DNA of 64,000 nucleotides from NCBI GenBank assembly GCA_030068145.1, contig JAPJBO010000211.1, positions 221,986-285,985 on the forward strand, given 5' to 3'. The notes under the pieces were generated by a model that saw only the letters and a program-made list of their open reading frames with translations, made no database searches and was not told where the DNA came from. Positions 1-11,103 of the stretch are shown here, one piece after another (the first letter of the stretch is position 1; every line of letters begins with the position of its first letter). Origin of the DNA: Diplonema papillatum. Taxonomy: Eukaryota; Euglenozoa; Diplonemea; Diplonemida; Diplonemidae. A program made the position numbers and the translations under genes.

Positions 1-2
1 CG

Positions 3-1517
3 CAGTTCCGCGTGCACACGCCCCTCAGCGCGCCGTCTCGGGCCCAGCTGCAGACCGGCAAGTACCTGCACAACATCAAGTCAGGCCAGCCGACCCCCGC
101 GAGCAAGCTCTTCGGCACCGGCGGCGTCGCATCCATCGACCTCGGCGGCAAAGTGTACCCATCCGTGTTCCCGACCATACTGCGGGAGCAGCAAGGGTAC
201 GTGACTGGTATCTTCGGAAAGTGTATGGACGGCGGCTGCGGGGTGAACACACAAGGTGGGTCCGGGTTTAATTCGAACGAAACCGCCGATCTGCGGCTCA
301 TGGGCGCGTTCGACCGCTGGTTCGAGGCGCTTGACGACGGGCAGTACGCCAACGGCAGCTTCTTCGACACGTCCGCTGCCGGCTGCTCGTTCCCGTGGAA
401 CGAGACCGCGTGCACGGTCAAAACCGCGCCGGGCGGTGCCTGGGCGGGGCTCGGCGACGGGTATGACACTGCGACGATTGCGAACGCGACCATCGAATGG
501 ATCAAGGAGGTCGCCCAAGGGGACCAGCCGTTCTTCGCGTACATGGCGCCGTATGCTGCGGTCGCGCCGGCGATCCCTGCCCCCTGGTACACATCGGGAA
601 CCGCCTGCGACAACGCGACGTTCCAAAACGACCCGAGCTGGAACTTCAGCGGCATGCGCCACACAGCGTGTTCGGCGGAACCTCCCAAAGGCAACCCCGT
701 CGATTGGCCGCCGACGGACTACCACGAGATAGTGTCCTGTCCTCCTGGGCTCACTGCTGACGAAGCCGCGGCGCTGGAGGTTGCGGCGCAAGACCGGTGC
801 AAGGCGTTCATGTCGGTTGACGACGCTTTCGCCGGCGTGTACGAGGCAGTCGAGGCGGCGGGGGTGATGAACAACACGTACTTCATCGTCACGAGTGACC
901 AGGGGTACAACCAAGGGCACCACATGCTGCTTTCGGACGCGAACGTCGTGTATGAACACGCGTTGAACGTCGAAACCTTCGTGGTTGGTCCGGGAGTGCA
1001 GGAGGATAGCTTTGTGTCGGGGTTGTTCACAACGGTGGACCTGGCGCCGACCATTCTCGGGTTTGCCTGCGTCGACACCCCGGCTGACATGGACGGGAAG
1101 TCGCTGGTCAGCACATTCGCGCAGAACGCGACGGACCCGGAACTCTCGGCGTGCGTTAAGGCGCACATCAGCGGGCACCCGCCGCCGAATCGGACGTCGG
1201 TCCCGCACGAGTTCTTCAACCAGGGCCCGCTCTCCGCCGGCGGCGCTTCGAGGCCGCTCGACGACTGGTCGAACACGTACATCGGCGTCACGTACCAGGA
1301 CGCGAGCTCGTACTACAAATACGCCCTTTTCGACCCGAAAGGGACGGAAACCGCGTTCGCGGCGCCGTACATGCGCGAGATGTTCGACCTCGCCGGCGAT
1401 CCGTACGAGACCCGGAACATCTACAACGACACGCTGCTGGCGAACGAGTCGCTGGTCAAGCTACTGGAGGACGCCGTGCACACCTGGTACCAGTGTTCCG
1501 GGAAAACTTGCTCGTAG
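3..1517 (+). CDS. Secreted sulfatase, 5'-partial, Ser at the formylglycine position
   Basis: Sulfatase-family enzyme (alkaline-phosphatase fold) that would hydrolyse sulfate esters, probably on extracellular polysaccharide. The frame is open from the window edge, so the N-terminus lies upstream. The active-site signature is visible at bases 18-65 as TPLSAPSRAQLQTGKYLHN. The usual C-x-P-S-R nucleophile is replaced by Ser (agc at 27-29). A second metal-site motif, SDQGYNQGHH, begins at 894, followed by the usual YEHALNVETFVVGPG-type block. At least ten N-x-S/T sites fit a secreted glycoprotein. The C-terminus ends YNDTLLANESLVKLLED..HTWYQC and is complete (TAG 1515-1517). No intron is visible. 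Eukaryotic formylglycine-generating enzyme acts on Cys, so activity is doubtful unless a Ser-type maturase exists. The 3' end is copied many times downstream. The family call is secure; substrate is unknown. Confidence 0.9.
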   Translation, partial: QFRVHTPLSAPSRAQLQTGKYLHNIKSGQPTPASKLFGTGGVASIDLGGKVYPSVFPTILREQQGYVTGIFGKCMDGGCGVNTQGGSGFNSNETADLRLMGAFDRWFEALDDGQYANGSFFDTSAAGCSFPWNETACTVKTAPGGAWAGLGDGYDTATIANATIEWIKEVAQGDQPFFAYMAPYAAVAPAIPAPWYTSGTACDNATFQNDPSWNFSGMRHTACSAEPPKGNPVDWPPTDYHEIVSCPPGLTADEAAALEVAAQDRCKAFMSVDDAFAGVYEAVEAAGVMNNTYFIVTSDQGYNQGHHMLLSDANVVYEHALNVETFVVGPGVQEDSFVSGLFTTVDLAPTILGFACVDTPADMDGKSLVSTFAQNATDPELSACVKAHISGHPPPNRTSVPHEFFNQGPLSAGGASRPLDDWSNTYIGVTYQDASSYYKYALFDPKGTETAFAAPYMREMFDLAGDPYETRNIYNDTLLANESLVKLLEDAVHTWYQCSGKTCS

Positions 1518-3098
1518 GTCGCTTAATTGGTGGACTTGTTTCACTGCGCGGACAATGCAGCGTTTGCGTGTCTGATGGTCACGATGTTACCCACAGCAAA
1601 CGTGACAGCGACGCCCGCACCGTGTAGAACGACACGTTGCTGGGGACTGGTGTTTACTGCTCGGAAAATGCAGCGTTTGCATGTCTGATGGTCACGATTT
1701 TTCCCACAGCGAAGGTGTCGACAGAGACACGTTGCTGGCGAAGGAGTCGTTGATCAAGCTGCAGGAGGCCGCAATGCGTAGGTCGCTTAATTGGCGGACT
1801 GGTGTTCACTGCTCGGACAATGCAGCGTTTGCATGTCTGATGGGCAAGATTTTGCCCACAGCGAAGGTGTCGACAGAGCCCGGAGCATATACAACGACAC
1901 TGCTGGCGAAGGAGTCGTTGATCAAGCTACTGAAAGCCGCAGTGCACACCTGGTACCAGTGCGCCGGAAAAACCTGCGTAGGTCGCCCAATTGGCGAACC
2001 GGTGTTTACTGCTCGGACAATGCAGCGTTTGCATGTTTGATGGTCACGGTTTTTCCCACAGCAAAGTGTCGGCAGAACCCGGAACATATACAACGACACT
2101 GCTGGCGAAGGAGTCGTTGATCAAGCTGCAGGAGGCCGCAATGCGTAGGTCGCTTAATTGGCGGACTGGTGTTCACTGCTCGGACAATGCAGCGTTTGCA
2201 TGTCTGATGGGCAAGATTTTGCCCACAGCGAAGGTGTCGACAGAGCCCGGAACATATACAACGACACTGCTGGCGAAGGAGTCGTTGATCAAGCTACTGA
2301 AAGCCGCAGTGCACACCTGGTACCAATGCCGGAAAAACCTGCGTAGGTCGCCCAATTGGCGAACCGGTGTGTTTACTGCTCGGACAATGCAGCGTTTGCA
2401 TGTTTGATGGTCACGATTTTTCCCACAGCAAAGGTGTCGACAGAGAAGCCCGGAACATATACAACGACACGTTGCTGGCGAAGGAGTTGTTGATCAAGCT
2501 GCTGGAGGCTGCAGTGCACACCTGGTACCAGTGTTAGGGCAACAGCCAGGAACACACTGGTAGGTGAGCAGCGACACCTCCTGAAAGTGAGCCAAGGGCG
2601 AAGGACGTATCTGCGGCTGCTGCGGCAGTTGCCCGCTGGCAACCACACGCAGAACGCGGGGAAGGGGAACGTGTTTTCCCAACTACATTAAAGCCCCTTC
2701 CCGACCGTAGTATCCGAGGAAGGTGCAAACATGGAGGGTGCTACGGTAGCCTGCATGCACGGGTCTCGGGCCTCGTGCAAAGGCGGGTCCTTTGTGATCC
2801 GCCGCGAAGTTCTCTCCTGGTGCAATCCGGAGACCGGCGTCGAGTTTCGGCTGCCGGTTCCCTCGGGCGGCAATCCTAAGGGAGAGAGAGCGCCAGACAC
2901 AATCCATCTTAAAAAGGACCACACACGCTCACCTGGTACCAGTGTGTCGGGAAAACCTGCACGTAGGTCGCCCAATGGGCGGACCGGTGCGTTTGCATGT
3001 CTGATGGTCACGGGTTTGCCCACAGCAAACGTGTCGACAGAGCAGCCCGGAACTACAACGACACGCTGCAGGTGAAGGAGTCGTTGATCAAGCTGCTG
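1518..3098 (+). repeat. Decayed array of sulfatase 3'-end copies
   Basis: Successive degenerate copies of the last ~90 bases of the sulfatase CDS plus its 3' flank. The recognisable core encodes YNDTLLAKESLIKLLKAAVHTWYQC and recurs ending near 1960, 2325, 2535, 2945 and 3125. Between cores lies a repeated flank ending in a T-rich run and cccacag, resembling a 3' splice site. Some cores lack one part, for example 2121-2140 is joined directly to the flank. The block 2540-2930 holds unrelated sequence. Frames are broken, so these are not genes. Confidence 0.85.
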
Positions 3099-4033
3099 GA
3101 GGCCGCAGTGCACACCTGGTACCAGTGTTCCGTAGCGGACTCGTTTCACTGCTCAGACAATGCAGCGTTCAGTGTCTGATGATTTTTCCCACAGCGAACG
3201 TGACAGCCCGGTCCACGTACAATGACACGTTGCTGGGGACTGGTGTTTACTGCTCGGACAATGCATCGTTTGTATGTCTGAGATTTTTTCCCACAGCGAG
3301 GGTGTCGACGGAGAAGCCACAACATATATGGTACGATGCCAAGCCCCCCCCTTTCTGGCTATTATACAACGACACGTTGCTGGCGAAACGAGTCGTTGAT
3401 CAAGCTGCTGGAGGCCGCAGTGCACACCTGGTACCAGTGTTCCGTAGCGGACTCGTTTCACTGCTCAGACAATGCAGCGTTCAGTGTCTGATGATTTTTC
3501 CCACAGCGAACGTGACAGCCCGGTCCACGTACAATGACACGTTGCTGGGGACTGGTGTTTACTGCTCGGACAATGCATCGTTTGTATGTCTGAGATTTTT
3601 TCCCACAGCGAGGGTGTCGACGGAGAAGCCACAACATATATGGTACGATGCCAAGCCCCCCCCTTTCTGGCTATTATACAACGACACGTTGCTGGCGAAA
3701 CGAGTCGTTGATCAAGCTGCTGGAGGCCGCAGTGCACACCTGGTACCAGTGTTCCGTAGCGGACTCGTTTCACTGCTCAGACAATGCAGCGTTCAGTGTC
3801 TGATGATTTTTCCCACAGCGAACGTGACAGCCCGCTCCACGTACAATGACACGTTGCTGGGGACTGGTGTTTACTGCTCGGATAATGCATCGTTTGTATG
3901 TCTGAGATTTTTTCCCACAGCGAGGGTGTCGACGGAGAAGCCACAACATATGGTACGATGCCAAACCCCCCCCCTTTCTGGCTATTATACAACGACACGT
4001 TGCTGGCGAAACGAGTCATCGATCAAGCTGCTG
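3099..4033 (+). repeat. Three near-perfect 312-bp tandem copies of sulfatase 3' end
   Basis: The unit beginning gaggccgcag occurs at 3099, 3411 and 3723 (spacing 312 each), with a fourth start near 4034 that diverges. Because 312 is a multiple of three, a long open frame crosses all copies, but it is a by-product of the repeat. The third copy differs by only a few bases, so this amplification is much younger than the flanking array. Confidence 0.95.
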
Positions 4034-4034
4034 G

Positions 4035-4433
4035 AGGCCACCTGATACCAGTGTTCCGGAAAAACCTGCAGGCAATGCGAGGGCCCGCTGAATCTCATGA
4101 ACGATCCCCAAACAGAAAATCCCGCAAGGTGCCGGAAACCTCGGCTTCCTGGCTCAAACTACACCCCGGACTTCAGCAGCCGTATACTAGGCCAATGCGG
4201 GAGTGAAAAAGTGTGGGAGTGCCACTCCCGCATTGAGGGGGTCCCACTCCCGCACTGAGGGAGTGAGGCCGACCGCACAAACGACCACAAAACCACTCCC
4301 GCATCGAGGGAGAGGGAGTCCGGGGTGTACCCTCGCACAAATAGATAAAACCCGTGACCTCTTTCCGCGCCAAGTTGCAGAGCATCCGCAGCTCAGCAAC
4401 TATCGTAAGCAACATTATACCTCGAGAACCAAA
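4035..4433. other. Non-coding stretch with short inverted repeats
   Basis: Contains repeated actcccgca / tgcgggagt motifs in both orientations between 4195 and 4320, able to form small hairpins. No gene is recognisable. Confidence 0.5.
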
Positions 4434-4712
4434 CAAAAAAATACTCGACGTAGCTGCTTCGACTCCGAATGGAAGGAGGAAATATAGAGGTAAGGGGCAA
4501 TACAATACAAACACAATCTATTTTGTTCTTCGCTTACACCACCGTGTGTTGCATTCTCACTCAGGGCTTTGACCTGTTGTGTTTGTGTGATTTGTCGTGT
4601 AGGGGTAGACCCGCATGACCTCACGTCCGTTCAACACGTGGTCCGGTAGTTACGGATCCCTTCGGTTCTTTGTCGGGCAACATCGTCGAGCATTTCCTTT
4701 CAAGCTGGCGCT
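4434..4712 (-). repeat. Dispersed family A element, minus orientation
   Basis: About 280-bp repeat. The left terminus reads (on minus) gcgccagcttgaaaggaaat and the right terminus gaagcagctacgtcgagtat. The ends are imperfect inverted repeats (GCAGC..GTCGAGCATTT against GCAGCTACGTCGAGTATTT), as in a non-autonomous DNA transposon. Other copies are at 14.6, 27.1, 41.4 and 43.2 kb. Confidence 0.8.
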
Positions 4713-5811
4713 TATGTACAAGATCAGCCAACCGACTGACCCGACCGTCGCCGGAAACACAAGAAAACGTAATCCCATGGGTCAGGTCTGAGTTGGGCTG
4801 ACCAAAAGATAAATCAACTGCCTTCGAAAAGAGTGAGCTGGTCTGGCTCTCGCTGTCAGGGGGAAAAAAGGAAACGTGTATCCGCGAGGTCTAAGTCATC
4901 ACCGCACTGGCTCACTAGTTGTCGGACGCATGTTGCAACACATTGGAACTTCCACTTGAAGAGTCCCGGTTGCGCCGCGTGTGGGTCTCACTTGAATTTT
5001 CACTTCAAATATCCCGATTCGCGGCGAGTGGGTTTAACCACTAAGGACGAACTACCACTATAGGGGTAGTTAATTCAAGAAAGTTCGCGGGTGTCAAGTT
5101 GGCGGGTGAGAGGCCAAAGAATGGTCGAAAGTGGTCGCTGTTTGCTTTATTGGAGAGATCTGACACAGATCTTTAAAATGCGTCCTTCGTCGGGCAGAAA
5201 TCCTGCTCCGAGCTCTCAACGGATACCCGAGGTTTGCCCTTTTCCCAAATTAACTTTCCTCCTGCCTCCGTCCTTAAGTGGTTAACCCCACTTTTTCACT
5301 TGACCTGTCCCGATGTGGTTTTTCGCCATCCCAGTGCGGCGCGTAGGTTTCACTTGAAATGAACGGGGTTTTTCCCGAACTATCCCGACGTGGTTTCCAG
5401 CCATCGCGGCATGTGCGTTCCACTTGAGCCATTCGGTTGTGTGGGGCGGGTTTACCCAAGCTATCCCAAAGCGTGCATGCGGACGGTACCCAGTCCGATG
5501 TGCGGGCAAGCGGGGCTCACTTGAGCTATCCGTGATGCCCGGCGTGTGGCTTTCACATTTTCTATACATTTGCGTTTTTTTTCCGTGTCCTCCGTGTTTT
5601 TGCGACAACCAATTTCTGCTTCCCTGGAGACAGTATTTGTTACAGCTAAAAAGAACGTTGGCAGCGGGGCGTTAACCAGAACACATGCAGGTTAAATCGC
5701 ACAAACAAAAATGGCGTTCTGGGAGCTCTCTCGTATCCGTCGACGGGTCGGTTTGCGTGCTTTTACGTTTCCGCAAGCCAATACCACCGCCGAGGCTGCA
5801 CCGCCCGGACT
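4713..5811. repeat. Degenerate short tandem motifs
   Basis: From about 4940 to 5540 the phrase cacttgaa followed after a gap by tatcccga recurs irregularly, suggesting an old minisatellite. No gene is seen in the rest of the stretch. Confidence 0.4.
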
Positions 5812-5819
5812 TTGGCGAG

Positions 5820-6745
5820 AACGTGGGGGGTCCAAGACTACACTCCACGAAGGAATGTACTTGTTGTCGGTCACATACAGTCCCGGACATGGCTAGCCAT
5901 GACCCATAACGAAAGCGTGCACTAAATATACAACCCGTAACCACATAGCCCTTTCTTGCTCTAAGAGAACCCATTCATGAACGGTCACACGGAGACCCTA
6001 AACCCCCGGAATTTCAAGCGAACTTTAACTCTGAAAAGAAGTCGCTCGGATGAAGCTCTTTAGCCAACTCGCCCGTTAAAGATCTACGCAGTACAATACA
6101 TGCAGAAGGTCCTGTGCTCGTCGCGGTGTTTGCTGCATCCGGGTAGACTTGTCCACCATTTGTGCTCGTCCCGAGTTGAGTCTCGCCCATTGCTTCGAAG
6201 TCATGCTCGCGCACGCGTCGAGGCCATTTCTCTTCGCTGCCCCAGCAGTGCTTGGATTCGGGCGGAGAACTTGTTGCCAAGAACGTGGGGGGCCCAAGAC
6301 TACACTCCACGAAGGAATGTACTTGGTGTCGGTCACATACAGTCCCGGACATGGCTAGCCATAACCCATAACGAAAGCGTGCACTAAATATACAACCCGT
6401 AACCGCATAGCTCTTTCTTGCTCTAAGAGAACCCATTCATGAACGGTCACACGGAGACCCTAAACCCCCGGAATTTCAAGCGAACTTTAACTCTGAAAAG
6501 AAGTCGCTCGGATGAAGCTCTTTAGCCAACTCGCCCGTTAAAGATCTACGCAGTACATGCAGAACGTCCTGTGCTCGTCGCGGTGTTTGCTGCATCCGGG
6601 TAGACTTGTCCACCATTTGTGCTCGTCCCGAGTTCAGTCTCGCCCATTGTTTCGAAGTCATGCTCGCGCACGCGTCGAGGCCATGTCTCTTCGCTGCCCC
6701 AGCAGTGCTTGGATTCGGGCGGAGAACTTGTTGCCAAGAACGTGC
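5820..6745. repeat. Direct 462-bp tandem duplication
   Basis: The sequence starting aacgtgggg is at 5820 and again at 6282, and the second half (cgctcggatgaagctcttta and onward) at about 6030 is repeated near 6490. The unit includes a family D 3' end (see 25411). No coding frame is convincing. Confidence 0.85.
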
Positions 6746-8009
6746 TGTTGGGAATTCTGTGTACCTGCTGCCATCGTTCGCCTGTGGTAGCCGTTTCTCA
6801 GGCTTCCTTTCCGGAATCATCAGCCACCCGTTGCACCACTCCGCGTTTCGTTGCCCATTATTGAGTTCTGTAAAGTGCAAGTGCCATCAAGGCAGACGAG
6901 CACTGTCCACGGGCTAATGTTACTTCGTCCCTTTGTCACCGTACTATACCACAAGGGGCACCACGAGGGCCTAGCACCTGTGGGCTTAGGCTCTTTATCC
7001 AGGGCACCTATTGCTCAGGAAGATGAGATTCTGCGTGTCGTAATAAGCGTGGGGGGCCCGGAGAAGCAAGAGGAAGAGGAACGGGAGTTTTCATGCACAG
7101 TTTCCATCTCCCGTCGCACTATCTGCGCCGGCTCTTTTTGATGCTGACCTTGGACGAAGAGGTTGGGTCACTTGGGAGAGTCAACGATGATGAGGATGAG
7201 GTCAAACTGGTCATTTCCAAGTCAAGTTCTCTTCCCGCTCGTTGCCCAGTATAGGAAAGGAGATGCTCCCGCGTGGAGCCCTGTGGTCTCCAGGAGGACG
7301 GAAGGATCCCTACACGGGCGTACTCCTCCCGGGTTGGGAAGTTAGCTGTGGGTACACCCGCAAACCCAGTGTGCCACACACCGCAAATCCAGTGTAAATC
7401 CGGTGTATGCCACCGGCAAATCCAGTGTGGAATTCAGTGGACACCGCGGAAACAGGCGATCGCAGGATTCGCACCCGATTTCCGGGTGTCGCACACTGGG
7501 TTTGCGGGTGGGCAATGGACCGCACAGTGTAACTCTTGCAGTTTACTGAGGGAACTGGAGCAAGACGCATGGCTAGACGAGCACAACCACCTCGAACCGA
7601 CACCAGAAGAATTCGGGGTGGGGCTGGCTTCGACGACTAGTAATATCCCGGTATATGGTAGCACTCCTGAACAAGCCCGAACCAACAGGATCAAAGAATG
7701 TCAGTCACACCTTCCCGATTTTTTTTTCGCAGGTGGCGTGACGTCGTCCCAGCGGCGATCATAGCTTGCCTCATGGTCGGTGTTCTTCCCGGTGCTGAAA
7801 GTACACCGTGTCCCATACCTGATGGTCAACGATGCATGATGTGAAGTCAAAGACTGGCAAGTCAGTAGGTCAATATGCCGGTGTTCTATATTGCAAGAGC
7901 GCTATCTCACTTCGAGTGAGCCAATCACACAATGAACCGGGGCAACCCCGCGCGGGATAACTTGGCGATAACCAGCGTGACCTCGCCTCGGGAATCTCAA
8001 AGTTCGCTG
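6746..8009. other. Repeat-poor non-coding stretch
   Basis: Contains a short region (7350-7440) where caaatccagtgt recurs. I recognise no gene on either strand. Confidence 0.4.
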
Positions 8010-8188
8010 AAAAAGACAGGCGCTTCGTTTTGTTTGTGCGTGCCGGTTGATCGTTTTCCCACTTGTATTTACCCTGTGTATATTCCGGTAAGGAGTTCTG
8101 ATCAACCACCAAAAACACGATGCCTACGGCTTTTTTTAGCCTGCACAATACATTGAAGAGCAACCCGCAAGATTGTTAGTACTAAAAA
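8010..8188 (+). repeat. Dispersed family E element
   Basis: About 170-bp repeat with core gttttcccacttgtatttac, then ccggtaaggagttctgatca, a ~50-base stretch ending cggctttttttag, and a right end ccgcaagattgttagtac. Other copies are at 10.7, 30.8 and 35.4 kb (minus). The copies keep ggtaag and tttttag, which look like splice donor and acceptor. Confidence 0.8.
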
Positions 8189-8284
8189 AAAAGCTGGCTG
8201 CGCGCAAACGCAGCAGCCGGCCACACGGCCGCCCCGCACTCGATACGCGTGCAGGAACGAGGGACCGTGGGCGATGAAGAAATC

Positions 8285-8560
8285 TGACGGTGTTCGATCA
8301 ATGGATCTTGAATGAGAGGCGACTGAGGCGATTTCCAAAAAAAATCGTTTGTTGGTACGTGTCGGGGAAGGATTACCCTGGTAGTGTGCTAGTTCAGGCA
8401 ATTTTCTCCCAAACATGCTGCCAGCGTCTTTCACCTCTATTCTTGCACTTCAATTGTTCTCCGAAAAACACGTCTGAATCGCAAGGTTTGATCCGATCGG
8501 TGTTTGGTCAATGGATCTTGAATGAGAGCGACTGACGATTTCCACAAACCATCTGGTCTC
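8285..8560. repeat. Pair of direct repeats ~215 bp apart
   Basis: The phrase tcaatggatcttgaatgaga occurs at about 8298 and 8509, each followed by a similar gcgactga..cgatttcc tail. Confidence 0.7.
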
Positions 8561-8793
8561 GTGAGGTTCACACTTCAAAGGCATGGACTGATTCTTGGGG
8601 AAAAAGGTCGTTCGAATGAAAACTCTCGCCGACACTCAGCTGTTAAGGATCTACGCTCACGACCCCACAAAAAGTAGCCCGACTAGGACACAACCGCAAA
8701 CGGAACCCAAAAACAATCGGAAACCCCAGGAAAGTTTGATCCACACCGGTGTTGGTTCATAAAACGCCTGCAAAATGTGTCGCCAAACCGCCG

Positions 8794-8862
8794 GGACCCT
8801 GAAAGGACCCTGAAAGGACCCTGAAAGGACCCTGAAAGGACCCTGAAAGGACCCTGAAAGAC
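8794..8862. repeat. 11-bp minisatellite
   Basis: About six copies of aaaggaccctg in perfect tandem. Confidence 0.95.
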
Positions 8863-8964
8863 CCCCTGTTTTTCGGAAAAAAGGGGGGCCCCAGCAGCTC
8901 AAAACCAGAAACCTACCACTTGGCCCTCCAATCTCAACGGACTCGCCTGTGCCCTGGTAGCACG

Positions 8965-9165
8965 GGTAGTCCTGGCTGTGGCGAGCTACGAACAGCCGCC
9001 TGGCAAACCAGTCTTACACCGCTGTCCTGTCTGCAGACACTCAGGTTCCGCGCTGATGATGGTCCGCCTTTCCGTGTCGTGGCTTAGAGGACCGAAACAC
9101 GGCGCGGACGAGACCAGTGCGGTGTTGAGCACATACCCATTCCAAGCACGTTCTTGCAATCTCCC
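8965..9165 (+). repeat. Dispersed family H element
   Basis: Includes ctggctgtggcgagctacga, cagccgcctggcaaaccag, ctgcagacactcaggttccg and aggaccgaaacacggcgcgg. Fragments of the same family are at 14.49-14.61, 28.46-28.56, 31.12-31.19, 48.25-48.36 and 52.45-52.57 kb. Confidence 0.6.
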
Positions 9166-9892
9166 CGTCCACCAATCTTTCCTTCTTTTTTCTGTTTCGC
9201 CCTATTTGCGCGCCCAGTTTCCACACGATTCTGGCCTCATCACGTTTTGCCGCGACGCCACCTTCCCAGCTTGCTTTGCAGTCGGGCTGTCGGCGATAGA
9301 CCCTTTCTTCCCCTCTTTTTCGTACTAACACTTCTTGTCGGCAGTCGTGCGCTGGCCCAGAGGAAACGCCCGTACTGCATGTCGCCTTGGATAAGAAAAC
9401 GCTCCGGGAACAGCCCGAAAGTGGAAATATCTTCCTCCTTGTTGGCGTTCTCCCACTGCTATTAACTCCTGCTTCTTTGCCGGCGCAGAAAAGTACGTGC
9501 GCTCGGCTAAAGGCCGGCGCGGGAGAGACTGGTGGTATCTGTTCGGCGCCAGTTCCCGGGGGGGGAAGACCCCCCCGACTCCGTTTCCCGTGGTGACCCA
9601 AATACCGCGAGATACTGAGAAACTCCGCAAAACAACCCAATTTTCGGGCACATGGGACCCCGAAAGCAATGTTCGACCGAAGCAGTGTGATGGGCGGGTT
9701 CGAACCCGGGCCTACCGACCTGAAGGCCGACGCCTGCTCACTCTGCGACCCCTTTGCATTTTGGCAGGGCACATCCCCCAGCTCCAAAAAAAAACAATAC
9801 ACTTTTGAGTGTAGAGAAAAGTGGGGTTGGCTCGAATAGAGGCTATTCACATTGCATGTTCATAGGACCTCCAGTCTCGAAGGACAACTAGA
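9166..9892. other. Non-coding stretch
   Basis: No gene recognised. A tRNA B-box-like palindrome gggttcgaaccc at 9697-9708 does not sit in a foldable tRNA. Confidence 0.4.
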
Positions 9893-10015
9893 ACCACGTC
9901 TGCCCCGACTGCACGACGAGCCCCCGGGAAACAGCCGCGCTGGGCGAAGCGCTCCCGCCGGTGTCGGAGGTCCGGCGCAACCTCAAAGCTGTTTTTCGGG
10001 CGTCAAAGCGAGGTG
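9893..10015 (+). pseudogene. FkbM-like gene fragment with internal deletion
   Basis: Copies the segment at about 11326-11466 of the methyltransferase gene (acgtctgccccgactgcacg through gtcaaagcga) but lacks about 30 bases encoding DQLDAAALRY. It has neither start nor downstream exons, so it is a dead fragment. Just downstream (10060-10125) lies a motif, acaagattttggctc, also found at 10945 upstream of the intact gene. Confidence 0.85.
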
Positions 10016-10435
10016 CGTATTACATGAAACTTAGGTAGGCAGGTGAGTTCCGCTTGTGCGCACGAACAAGATTTTGGCTCCTATATATATCTGAGTGTAA
10101 CTTCCGGCTCTTATACTGTAGTTGGATTAATGTTGAACCGGGTAAAACCTGGGAAAGCGACCCTTGTGCTTGCCGTGCGCCTTGGGGGGCTCAACACTCA
10201 GCTCGACCCCGAGGTGCCGCTGTCATCGCAGGCTGCAGGACCACCACTGGTGCAGTCACGCAGGTGACTACCTGGGACACCCCCCCGGGTGTCCCAGGTT
10301 TTACCCCGTCTGTCATTTACCCGTTCCAGCTTTCGTCCAGCTCAACATTATTCCAATTCCGGTATATCATGCAGGGTCAAAACCTTGTGTCTTTTTGGTA
10401 AACGCTGCCGCGGGGCCGACGGCCCCCAAGAAAAA

Positions 10436-10635
10436 ACATTGGAAGTTCTTTTTTGAGGAGGCTGCCAGCTGCAAAAGATCAAAGGAGGCTAATGTGCTGT
10501 ACCCCACACGAAACACAGGTGAATCTGGGTTTAGTGGCGGGCGTAAGCGTTCAACAAAAAAGACCCACTTTGTAGTTGTATTGTTTTCTCCCCCTCCTTC
10601 GAAGTAAGCACAAGGCAGCCCCTCGAGTATCTTTT
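10436..10635 (+). repeat. Dispersed family B element
   Basis: Left part tttgaggaggctgccagctg, core acacaggtgaatctgggttt followed by agtggcgggcgtaagcg, a pyrimidine run ending ccctccttcgaag, and right terminus aaggcagcccctcgagtat. The ends are imperfect inverted repeats (GGAAATACTTGAGGAGGCTGCC in other copies is the complement of this right end). The core has a CAG|GTRAAT donor-like site. Confidence 0.85.
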
Positions 10636-10734
10636 GCTCAACTTCATCAAAAATCACCGCAGTATTTGTTCCATTTTTTAACCCAATTTTTTTCCAGAAG
10701 AAATGAGTGGCCATTTTCTTTGGGTCTAAACGCC

Positions 10735-10895
10735 TGTTTGTTTGTGCGTGCCGGTTGATCGTTTTCCCACTTGTATTTACCCTGTGTGTATTCAGGTAAG
10801 GAATTCTGATCAACCACCAAAACACGCTGCCTACGTCTTTTTAGCCTGCACAATACATTGAAGGGCAACCCACAAGATCGTTAGTACTAAAAGAC
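10735..10895 (+). repeat. Dispersed family E element
   Basis: Same core as at 8010: cttgtatttaccctgtgtgt, caggtaaggaattctgatca, cctacgtctttttagcctgc, then cacaagatcgttagtact. It lies 200 bp upstream of the FkbM-like gene. Confidence 0.85.
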
Positions 10896-11103
10896 ACAAG
10901 GGTTTGACCCTGCATGATATCTGAATACATGTAACGTGCGCACAAACAAGATTTTGGCTCTTATGTATCTGAATGTAACTTCTGGCTCTTATGTATCTGA
11001 ATGTAAGATTTACCATCTTCATTGAAGGTTTCCCCCTAAGCATTAAACGAAGAATTCCCCCCCGCCATAACAACGACCCCCCGCCTTCTCTCTCCTCCCG
11101 CTG

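Noticed and set aside
81-1208. 375-codon minus-strand frame opposite the sulfatase
   Set aside because: Shadow frame in GC-rich coding DNA; Arg-rich, no motif.
3125-4045. 306-codon plus-strand frame
   Set aside because: Product of the 312-bp tandem repeat, a multiple of three; not a separate gene.
9670-9770. tRNA-like B box (gggttcgaaccc)
   Set aside because: The motif is self-palindromic. In neither orientation do the T-stem, the anticodon stem with a 7-base loop and the acceptor stem pair properly.
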